Source of the DNA: Adiantum capillus-veneris | Lineage: Eukaryota > Streptophyta > Polypodiopsida > Polypodiales > Pteridaceae | Assembly (NCBI GenBank): GCA_014529385.2 | Contig: CM043953.1 | Location: 90,242,342-90,306,341 of the forward strand | Direction: 5' to 3' | DNA length: 64,000 bases | Shown here: positions 34,101 to 45,339 of the stretch, piece by piece | How the letters are laid out: each line of letters starts with the position of its first letter | Position numbering within the stretch: position 1 is the stretch's first letter | Made by a program: the position numbers and the translations under genes | The notes under the pieces: generated by a model | The model's input: the letters and a program-made list of their open reading frames with translations, nothing else | Databases searched by the model: none | Told to the model about the DNA's origin: nothing

Positions 34101-37100
34101 TACCGAAAGGTGCGCCAATTTTGGGGCCTACAGGTTGTCGGCGTCTGCTCGGAGCATTCTAGCTTCCGAGCCATGTGTGTATTCAAGTGTTAACTCCCGT
34201 CGCAGGTTCTCTTTGCAAAGTGCTCTGTGTGTGTGTATAAAGTAAAGAATTTCGGGTGAAAGCCAACGCCTACCGCCCTACGGGCCGGTTTCAGCAAGTG
34301 CATGAGTTAGTTGAGAAGGGCATGGTTAGGCCTAGCTCATCTCCATTTTGCTCACCCGTGCTATCAGTGCAAAAGAAAGACGGCACATATTGTATGTATG
34401 TCGACTATAGAGCACTAAATAGGATCACTATCATGTAAGGCGTAGCGGAATGAATGTTGTATTTTCTCAAGATTAGTGATCTTTATTTGCTCAAGGTTCC
34501 TTTCACTTCTTAGGGAAGGAGAGAGCCTTCCGTCTTTATGGAGAGTGCTATGATCACGAACAAAGTGAGTGGATATTGTGCGTGCAAGTGTATGAGACTA
34601 AGAGAAGGAGAGAAAAGAGATACAACACCCGAGAGGTTGTAAAACCCACCTCCGAAGACCCCACTCTCGTCGGCGAGAGTGGTCTAACTTTGATTGCACA
34701 AAGGTGTACAATGATGATGCATGGACTGATGCAAACGAGGACTATGTCGATGACGTCGATGATGACTTTAGGGCTGAATTCGGCTTTCTTCTATCTGCTG
34801 TCCACAAAGGGGTATTGGCTGAGAATCTGCACCACTTTGTGAGGCTGAAAATGACTGATCTACTGCTGTTTTTATGGCTGAAAATGACTGGTTTTGTCGG
34901 GATTCCTATGGTGATTAAAAACACTGATGTACCTGCTCTATCTGGCTGCATTTTTAGGACTGATTGTACCTGCCATTGTACCTGCTGAAAACGCTGCCAT
35001 GGCTGTTGTTTTCCATGCTGAAAACGCTACACAAAAACGCTGAAGTTGCAGATCTGCTGCTGCGTGTTATGGCTGAAAACGCTGGGGTCAAAAAACGCTA
35101 ATGGGCTGACCTTGCTGGCGACCAAAACGCTGAGGATTGGGCTGCTGTAGGTGTACAAAAACGCTAAGGATGCTGACTTCTAGCGATGGCTACATGTGAG
35201 GAAAAACGCCAGGGAAGGGGGAGGCTTGCTGGCGCTAGGTCTTGGATCTTGCTGAGAGAGGGAGGGAACACCTGTTGCTTGGAAAGCCTGCTGTGCTCCT
35301 TGCTCATCTACCAAAGAGAGCTAGCTTTGGATTGCTTATATATTAACTTAGCAAAATTGCCCTACCTACTTTTGTTGGAAAGTCACTTAAAAATAATAAG
35401 TGAAAATACCAAAAATAGGGAAAATAGGCTAAATGCACTGGAAAATTCCCCTGACTGAATCTGATGGATTCTGAAGGGAATACTGATGATCATGCTGTGT
35501 GCAACCGGAGGATATGCATCTATGCTAAGTGACTGGGCATGCACGATCTACGAATAGACTCACAAAAGTGCCAGATCACTGCTAATCTAGACTTGACTGG
35601 ACTAACTGAACACTGTGATGGTGTAGTTTGTCCACGGACACATAGGGTTGGATGAGTCACATGACATATCAAGAATAGGTTTCCCGTTCCACGGGTAGAA
35701 GACCTATTTGATAAGCTACAAGGGTCGACCTACTTCAGTAGGATTGACCTAAAAAGTGGCTACCATCAAATAAGGATAATTGATCAAGACATTGTAAAGA
35801 CCGCATTTCGCACTACGTTTGGTCTTTACTGAATACATTGTCATGCCTTTTGGCTTGACCAATGCACCATCCACATTCAACCGCTTGATGGAGAAGCTAT
35901 TCAAGCCTCACCGAACCTTTATTGGAGTGTTCTTTGATGATATTATTATCTACTCTAATTCACTAGACGAACACAAGCTACATCTCCAAGTAATAGTTCA
36001 AGTCTTAAGAGAGAAAAAACTTTATAGTAATCGAAAGAAAAGTGAGTTTTTCTTACAAGATATTCAGTATTTAGCTCACATTATCTCTCAAGATGGCATC
36101 CAAATGGATCCATCAAAGTTAGAGGTAATAAAAGGATGGCCTAAACCAAGGAATCTTCATGAACTAAGAAGCTTTATAAGTATGTGTGCATACTATAGAC
36201 GCTTCATAGAAAAGTTCTCACAAATCGCGGGACCATTACATGACCTAAAAAAGAAAAACGTTAGGTATACATGGTCTTCCAAGGAGAACAATGCTTTCGA
36301 AAAGCTTATCTCTCAACTTGTGCTTACATTGCCGGATCTCTCAAAGCCATTTGAGGTCCAAATGTGACGCTTGTGGTGATTGCCTTGGAGCTGTTTTGCT
36401 CCAAGAAGGGCACGCTATAGCCTATGAAAGTCGAAGGCTCGACCCTGTTGAGCAAACTCTAGGCATATATGAAAAGGAACTCCTCGCAATTCTACATGCC
36501 TTAGACTCATGGAAGCACTATTTACTGGGGACTCCTTTCATTCTGCGAACGGATCACCAAAGCCTTAAGTACTTCATGACGCAAACCAAGCTCTCCGACA
36601 AACAAATGAGGTGGACAAATTTCCTTTCACAATTTCATTTTCATATTGCTCAGTGCTCACATTGCTGGCAAGCATAATCAAGTAGCCGATGCACTCTCAA
36701 GACGGCCGAGAGTGAATGCGGTTTCCATAGCAACTCACAAGGATCTATCTTCTATGATAGATGAGTATGCTATTGATCCCGATTTTAGAGATGTGATTTC
36801 AGCCCTTGCACTAGGGAAGAAACAGGAACCATTTACTTTACAAGATGGTTATCTTCTCTATGACAATAGACTATGCGTTACTAACTCACTACGTGAGAAA
36901 GTAACGTATGAATCTCATGCTCCTTCTTATGCGGGGCATAGAGGGATTCAATCTACCCTAAAAGGGATTGAAACATATTTCTATTGGCCTACCATGACAG
37001 CAAATGTCACAAAGTGATGACGTTGCTACCGATAGCAAAAACCCTAATTTTTGCCAAAAACCCTAAGATTCCTGCAAACCCTAATTTCTACCAGAAACCC

Positions 37101-37268
37101 TAATTTTGCAAAAACCCTAATTTTTGAAAACCCTAACCCTTATTGGAAACCCTAAAATCAGGCGCCAAATGCCACGTGGCAACAGTGTACGGACTTCCGG
37201 ATTTTTCAGGACTGAAAAAAGCAACAGCAAGCGACGTTATTTTCTTGATTTTTGGCTACGCAAAATTG

Positions 37269-37308
<40 letters not shown>

Positions 37309-40300
37309 TTTGCTTTATTTTACAAAAGCCACAGAGAAAGAGTTTAAGAGAGAGAATCTCTACTTTTGATTTTTAAGCTTTTGGGGCTCTGCTTTTTGGG
37401 CATCCCTTGTAACCTTTAAATACACGGTTTAGGGCTCACTCTGCAGAGCATCTAGACGCAGAGTCTGAGAGTGAAACCCTAACCGCTCTGTGTACTTTGA
37501 CATTGATTTAATACATACAGAAATACCGAAAGGGGCGCCAGTCTTTGGGGCCAATATCTCTAGGCACAGAACTCCGTCGGGCCAGTGCAAATCTATTGTG
37601 ATCTGTAAATTGTTTTGAAGTGGTTATTTGGAGCTGTGGTGATTGATTCTTGACTTGGAGTGTCCGAGTCTGTTACAGCAAACATACAAGAGTATGTTTC
37701 TAAATGTGTAGTATGCCACAAGACGAAGTTTGATAGAGGGAAGCAACCTGAATTGCTTCAACCTTTGCCAATCCCTAATTCACCATGGGAGAGCATATCC
37801 ATGGATTTTATCTTTGGATTGCCTAAGTCTATCCATGGAAATACGGGAATATGGACGATAGTAGACAAGTTCAACAAACAAACTCACTTTATACATGTCA
37901 AAAAGACTATCAAAGCCCATCAAATGGCAACCCTCTTCATATCACAAATCTTCAAGTACCACGGCTTGCCAATGTCCATAGTGTCGGATAGAGATCCTAG
38001 AATGACCAGTAATTTCTGGAAGGGTCTCTTTGAGAATTTAGGGACAAGGCTAATCTTCTCTTCGGCCTATCACCCGCAAACGGATGGCCGAAGTGAAATA
38101 GCTAACCTAACAATTCTTGATCTACTAAAAGCCTATGTAACGGAAGTAGATCAAAGGTCCCAATGAGAGAAGTACTTACTCTTAGTGGAGTATGCTTACA
38201 ATAACACTGTACATACTTCCACGGGAAAAGCACCTTTCGAGGTAATTGAGGGAAGATTTAAAAGTCCCCTGCTACTTAAAGTACACGGGAAGATCTTCGC
38301 TGCAGATGAGTATAGCCGAGACCTACAAGAATCTTTCCAAAAGATTAAGGATGCTATCTCTATCTCACAACAAAGGCAAAAGGCTGCTGCTGATAAGCAC
38401 AGAAGAGCCCAAGCCTTAAGGAAAATGATTGGGTCTTACTTAAATTTCCCAAGGCTCGATTAAGGCACACAACAGGCAAGAATCCTACTGGACACCAAAA
38501 GTACTATGCTAAGTTAGCAAAAAGATACTATAGTCCCTTCCAGATTCTTAGACCAATCAATGAGATGGCCTATCAACTCAAGTTACCCAGCCATTGGCTC
38601 ATACACAATGCTTTCCATGTGAGCCTACTAAAGCCTTACAAAGGAGAGCCACCTCAAGAACCAACTATTGAAGATCCACCCGAGATTGAGAACCAAGAAG
38701 AGGTACTGCAGGCCGAGTCTATTCTCCGACATGAAGACAAGATATTAAGAGGCGGTAAGACTATCCGACAATATCTTATTAAGTTTAAGAATTATCCTTT
38801 TGAAGATGCTAGATGGAGACAAGGCATACAATTAAAGGATAACCTAAACCTTGTCAATGCTTACAATGATTCCCTAGAATAAGCAAATGTACAAATGTTT
38901 AAATGAACAAAGTTTTTGACTTATAAGACTCTCTTTTTCTTTACTGTGCACAAATGTTAAGTAGTATGCAATTTAGAATCAAGTTTGCGGAGAGAACGTC
39001 TCCCAAACACCAAGTAGAGCTTGTCACTCTACTATGGAAGATTGATAGGACTAATGTGCAGACATGCTTGTGGCAGCTTAAGCTCTCAAGCGCCAAATGG
39101 ATTAGTCATCCATTGTAGAACGATGTTGTAGGGTAAGATAGGGATCCTCTACCCGCTAGGAAAAGGAATAATGAATAGGCTTTATCTTCTCTACTCCATA
39201 GTCGAGGACGACTATGATTTCAAGAGAGAGGTAATGTCATAATAACTAATATCTAATTCTCTTAAATGATTTCTCATGTTAAACTGATCATTTAATATAA
39301 GGATGTACCAAGGGAGAAAAAGCTAGAATATTAGTTAAGCTGGCAAACAGGTCACAGTAGGGATCCAAAAGGGGAGCCATCTCCAAAAGAGCAATGTGCA
39401 ACAATGGGCTCTAAAGACCCTAAGGTTCAGCCCATTAAAACTTCCAAAATGCTAAGGTTCCAAAATTCAAAGGTTGTGTCCAATGGTCAAGCTTAGTGAA
39501 ATTGGATGGTTTGTGAGTGTACCAAAAAGTCTTCAAGACTCCTACATAGGAGAGGGCGAACCCTGTAAGTAGGGGATGAGAGAGACACACACACTCACAG
39601 GCTCCCTTTACACAAAGGGAATAAGAGACACATGTCAGCTCCCTAGACCAATTGCCCACAAGGTGCACTGAGATCCTATTGGATGGCCATAGAGATGGAC
39701 CAATGAGAATTAGGCTAGAGTAAATCTAGTTTAATTCATTTAAAAACACTTGATAAAAGAACCAATAAGAATTAAGCTCTCTAGAAGACTATTGGACAAT
39801 CTCCGAAGGGGTCCATTGAGCATTCAGCAGCCCAATGGCTTGCCTCATTCCTATCGGCCAGAAGACAAAGGGGTCCAATGAGAGTTTAATTGATTTATTT
39901 AATTACCTAAAGCTCTCGCAAAAGGGGAAAGGGGGACACATGTCACAAGGCTATCATCTATGCTTCTCAATTTTCATTGGCTTAACTTTGCAGGGTCCAA
40001 TGGGATGCCAGCACGAGTAATTTGCAAGAGGGGTCGACCAAGAGAGAAAGGGGGCTGATTTTGGCAAGGTATTATCACACACACACACAGACTCACACAA
40101 TCTCATGTGTGAAGCAAGAAGACTCTCTCTCCTCTTCTCAAGCTTTAATGGAAAGTTCATCACCTACTCCAAGCTTGTGAGAAGGGAGGCCTACACCAAC
40201 AACTCTTCGCTTTGTGATGCAAATCCAACCAAGAGCCAAGCTTCAATGCATGCTCATCTCCTCTACCATGCTAATTACTAAGCTATGCTAAGCTATTATG

Positions 40301-43300
40301 AGTGATTAGGTAAGGAGATATACTTCTTTCTCGTAAGACTACTCCTTCCTCTCAATCTACCCTCATACCCCGCTAGCTCTCACCATCTTCGAAGGTGTGT
40401 GAGGTCTTGGGTCTGGAATTGTGAGGGAATTGATGTTGTGTTTTATAAGTGTTTGCTTAGTGCTTGAAGCTTCCATCTTCATTGCACTAGCTAGTTATTG
40501 AAGGAACACAAAGAATCGTCTTGTAAAATGTCTCCCTTGATGGGGAAACCTATAATACAAAGCCTTTTGGAGGGGGAGGGGGAGAAGGGGGGGGGGGGGG
40601 GGGGGGGGGGAAGGGGGGGGGGGGGGGGGGGGGGGCGCGGCTCTGTTAGGTGCGGCGGAATGAATGTTGTTTTTTCTCTAGATTAGTGATCTTTATTGCT
40701 CAAGGTTCCTTTTAGTTCTTTAGGGAAAGAGAGAGCTTTCCGTCTTGTAGAGTGCTGTGGTCACGAACAAAGTGAGTGGATTGTGCGTGCAAGTGAATGA
40801 GACTGAGAGAAGGAGAGAGAAGAGATACGACACCCGAGAGGTGTAAAACCCTCCTCCGAAGGCCCCACTCTCGTCGGTGAGAGTGGTCTATTCTTTGTTT
40901 GCACAAAGGTGTACAATGCGTATGCAATGGACTATGCAACTTGGTCTATGCCGATGACGACGACGGTGACAATGACGACGACGACGGTGACAACGACGTC
41001 AACGATGACGATGACGACGACGACGACGATGGCTGAAATCTGAGATCTTCTAATCGCTGAATTTCAGGACTGGTTCGGTGGCTGAAAATGACTGTTTTGG
41101 CTGCGTTTTCTTGGCTGAAAAATGAGGTTTCTTAGGGCTGAAAACTGATGGTCTTTACGCCTGAATCTGCTACACTTTAGGTGAATAATGCCGGTCTTAA
41201 TTTGCTGCTGAAATCCAAAAACGCCGGGGGCTGAAATTGGTCCTTCTGTCGCCGGGGTTCTACAAATGCAAAAACGCTAGGCTGATCTGCTGTGTCGTGA
41301 TGACGCCGGGGATGATCTGCTGTGCACAAATCGCCAAGGCTGATCTGATGCAAAAACGCTAGGTCTTCTGTGGAGAAAACACCAGAGTAGTCGCGGGGGT
41401 TGGTCTTGCTGAGAAGTTGCCTGTTGAGCAAGGTGCTCCTGCTGCCTCTTCTGCCAGAAAGACTGAACCCTGCTGTGGTGTAGCTTGTCCACGGACACAT
41501 AGGGTTGGGATGTGTCACGTGACATCCCCTCCTTTTCAAAGTGAGGTACTGGTACCGACGAACTGTATGGCGTCGAGGGAGATTGCCAACAGCATTCGGA
41601 ATCCTGGAAGGGACTCTTCGCCGGCCCACTCTGATGTGTGGGTCGTGCAGTACTTGAACTTCATAAAGGTCTGCAACGCTTGCTTCTTTGGGCCGCGCCG
41701 ACAGCAACACAAAGTCTTTTAAATCTCCTTTCTTGCGTCAACTTCGTCTAGAGATCTGCTTCGTTCGTCTTCAAGAATCTCCATGGCTGAAAATTCTTGA
41801 AACAATCTCCAATACAAAACCATGAACATGTAAAGTGAATGAAAAAAAATCTTGTCTTCTCTAAAGACTGTTTATGCAATGTAGATGAACATAGATACGG
41901 AGTGACAACCCGTTTATCAAACACATGCAAACAATGAGATCGAATCTTTTCTGTTTAATCGAAATCAATCAATTGTGGCAAATCACAAAGGAAATGCCCC
42001 TGTTTGGTGCTTATACTATCATGTGCTCTTTCGGAAACTGTGTCATGCCAAGGAAGAGACATGGAATGTGACTTCCTGACATACAAACTTTTCAACTTTT
42101 CATGAACAATCCGCATACATTCGTGCTCATCCATGAGAGAAACGTGCTCAACATACAATATATCATGCCTAGCAAAAGGGATCACATAACGATGTTGACT
42201 AAAATACAGGAAACCTTCACGAATGAAACACTCGAACAATGCGTGCGTATCAATCATACGAACACATAATACTTCCTGTGATTGTTCTTTGGACCTAGGC
42301 TCGATAGCCAAGATCGCTTCTTCCTGAAGGGGTTCTGTGGACCTAGGCTTGAGAGCCAAGATCGCTTCTACTTGAATGATCGAATCGTCCTGTGGGGGTT
42401 CTTTGGACCTCGACTCGAAAGTCAAGATCGGTTCTTCGTGATTGATCGAATCTACGACGAGGTTAGTTTCGCTAGGAAAAGCATCCACTAACTCATCATC
42501 CTTGTGAACAATCACATAATCTTCATGCAACTCATCATGCTTGTGAGAAATCACATCTTGATCATCATGCAAATCATCATGCTTATCATTGTCATCCAAA
42601 TCATCATGCTTGTCATTCAAATCATCATCATGCTTCACACAATCATGCAAATCCTGTGTATCATGCTTTGGAGAACAAGAGACTGAGACAGTCTCCTTTC
42701 CCCAAATCTCTTGCATCTATGCCTGAACTTGAGAATAGAGTCGCCAGAACTCTTTGTTTTGTCGGTCGCTCTGTTCTTGTATTGCTTTTCTTTCTGCTTT
42801 GTCTTCTGCGTGTCTGCGATCCATTTCTGCTTTTCTTTCTGCGTGTCTGCGTTCCATTTCTGCTTTTCTTTCTTTGCATTCACGATCAAATTCTGCCATT
42901 CTTTCTGTATTTCTTGCTTCGCATTCTAACTTCCTTTCCAGAAACAACTGCTTCAACTCCTCCATAGGAGTTGGTGCAATCTTTGTCGTAGGTGGCGAAG
43001 GGTCAAAAAAACCTCCTGGTGGGGAAAATTCTTCTTCGCCTCTCTCATGCTCATCACCTCCAAGCGAAGTATCCATTCCGCTTCAAGCGATGACCATTCT
43101 GAAGTCGTGGGTTCTTGTGGGTTCTTGTGGTCTGGGTTCTTAAGTTCTCGAGGAACTTGGGTTCTTGGGGGATCTTGGGTTCTTAAGTTCACGAGGAACT
43201 TGGGTTCTTGAGGTTCTTGAGGTCCTTGATTCATGAGAATCTAGGGTTCTTGAGTTCTTGGGGTCTTTGATTCGTGAGAATCTAGGGTTCTTGAGTTCTT

Positions 43301-45282
43301 GGGGTCTTTGATTCGTGAGAATCTAGGGTTCTTGAGTTCTTGGGGGTCTTGGGTTCTTGGGGTTTTCTTTCGCTTGCATATCGCGTTGGAGAAGGATCTT
43401 CTCTTCACCCGAGTTCTACCCTTTTCTACGGGCGCACCCCTTGGCGGCCTTGCGCTCACACCAAGGTTGCTTTTTCCGACCTCACGTCGATTGGCCGGCC
43501 GCTAAGTGCACAGTCCGCTCTCAATGAGTGAAAAGAGACACAAGGGGAGGCTGGACAAGCCCTTCTTTCTTGGGATTCCTGTCACTCTTCAACAAAACAC
43601 GATTAGAAATCGCCACACCCAAGTAAACTTGGGTTCGTGCGATCGCAACAAGCAAAAAAAATCTTGTGGTTCTTGTGGTTCTTTCCTTGAGTAATGCAGA
43701 ACACTCACAAAGCTATGATACCAATGTTAGGTGCAGCGGAATGAATGTTGTATTTTCTCAAGATTAGTGATCTTTATTGCTCAAGGTTCCTTTTAGTTCT
43801 TTAGGGAAAGAGAGAGCTTTCCGTCTTGTAGAGTGTTGTGGTCACGAACAAAATGAGTGGATTGTGCGTGCAAGTGAATGAGACTCAGAGAAGGAGAGAG
43901 AAGAGATACGACACCCGAGAGGTTGTAAAACCCTCCTCCGAAGGCCCCACTCTCGTCAGCCAGAGTGGTCTATTCTTTGATTGCACAAAGGTGTACAATG
44001 CGTATGCAATGGACTATGCAACTTGGTCTATGCCGACGACGACGACGGTGACGACGACGACGATGACGATGACGATGACGACGACGACGACGATGGCTGA
44101 AGTCTGAGATCTTCTAATCGCTGAATTTCGGGACTGTTTCGGTGGCTGAAAATGACTGTTTTGGCTGCGTTTTCTTGGCTGAAAAATGAGGTTTCTCAGG
44201 GCTGAAAACTGATGGTCTTTACGGCCTGAATCTGCTACACTTTATGTGAATAATGCCGGTCTTAATTTGCTGCTGAAATCCAAAAACGCCAAGGGCTGAA
44301 ATTGGTCCTTCTGTCGCCGGGGTTCTGCAAATGCAAAAACGCTAGGCTGATCTGTTGTGTCGTGATGACGCCGGGGATGATCTGCTGTGCACAAATCGCC
44401 AAGGCTGATCTGATGCAAAAACGCTAGGTCTTCTGTGGAGAAAACGCCAGAGTAGTCGCGGGGGTTGGTCTTGCTGAGAAGTTGCCCGTTGAGCAAGGTG
44501 CTCCTGCTGCCTCTTCTGCCAGAAAGTGCTAACTTGGGTTTGCTTATATATTAACTTAGCAAAATTGCCCTACCTACTTTTGTTGGAAAGTCACTTAAAA
44601 ATAATAAGTGAAAATCCCAATAAATAGGAAAATAGGCTAAATGCATTGGAAAATTCCCCTAACTGATGCTAATGGATTCTGATGGGAATTCCGATAATCA
44701 TGCTGTGTGCAACCGGAGGATATGCATCTATGCTAAGTGACTGGGCATGCACGGTCTACGAATAGACTCACAAAAGTGCCAGATCACTGCTAATCTAGAC
44801 TTGGCTTGACTGACTGAACCCTGCTGTGGTGTAGCTTGTCCACGGACACATAGGGTTGGGATGTGTCACGTGACAGGCTCCATGTAAATCCGGTCCTCAA
44901 CTGTTGCCAATAGCTAAATATCTCTCTTTTGAAGTATCGTTCATGCCTATCTAACTAGGTGTTATGCTTTTTGTTGCTCTCTCCATCCAAGCACTCTTGC
45001 TATGCTCATTAGGAATCTATTCTAATGAAATGCTCACTATGTCTATGCTATTTTCCGCTACACACAAGTTACTAGGCCATTAAATGTTACATTAGGCATC
45101 CCTTGTACATTTATAAGTGCCCCAAGGCCACTCCTCAAAGAGCATTTGCACGCACAATCTCATAGAAAGTTGGACCCTCAGGAGTTGTACCATTGCAAAG
45201 CAATAATAATAAAGAAATACCGAAAGAGGCACCACTCTTTGGGGCGAGTGCATCTGGGGACAGAATTATGCCATTCTATGTG

Positions 45283-45339
<57 letters not shown>

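Larger units (their letters stand above)
36720..38460 (+). pseudogene. Integrase of element D (interrupted by solo LTR E)
   Basis: The zinc domain begins [18 protein letters not shown] and its CxxC follows after the LTR as [16 protein letters not shown] (37690-37740). The core has [10 protein letters not shown] (first D), [15 protein letters not shown] (second D), then HPQTDGRSE (catalytic E). A stop at about 38164 (after DQRSQ) precedes [18 protein letters not shown]. The enzyme family joins element DNA to host DNA in the nucleus. This copy is inactive. Confidence 0.93.
40644..44875 (-). mobile_element. Non-autonomous LTR retrotransposon B (sister of A)
   Basis: 4232 bp with TSD GGCTC (40639-40643, 44876-44880). 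Minus orientation: 5' LTR 43725-44875, primer site TTGGTATCATAGC (43712-43724), minisatellite leader, one ORF (43076 to 41955), polypurine tract AAAAGGAGGGGA (41525-41537), 3' LTR 40644-41524. No pol. It is the best-preserved copy of this family in the window. Confidence 0.94.
28792..45091 (+). mobile_element. Ty3/gypsy chromovirus-like element D, nested host of four insertions
   Basis: Order on the plus strand: 5' LTR, primer site, gag with zinc knuckle, protease, RT, RNase H, integrase, chromodomain-like C-terminus, polypurine tract, 3' LTR. Integrase after RT is the gypsy order. Insertions: solo LTR C (32815-34293), solo LTR A/B (34434-35666), solo LTR E (37005-37677) and element B (40644-44875) in the 3' LTR. 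Each has its own 5-bp duplication. Without them D is about 8.7 kb. All ORFs are broken. Confidence 0.93.
39235..45091 (+). repeat. 3' LTR of element D, split by element B
   Basis: 39235-40643 and 44881-45091 together match the 5' LTR. Element B sits between them with a GGCTC duplication. The end ATTAAATGTTACA at 45091 is followed by TTAGG and E-family LTR sequence. Just before B lies a very long G-run (40563-40635). Confidence 0.92.

Noticed and set aside
42282-42686. Plus-strand frames across the His/Asp and ESRS repeats of element B
   Set aside because: They are antisense shadows of the minus-strand repeat-coding ORF.
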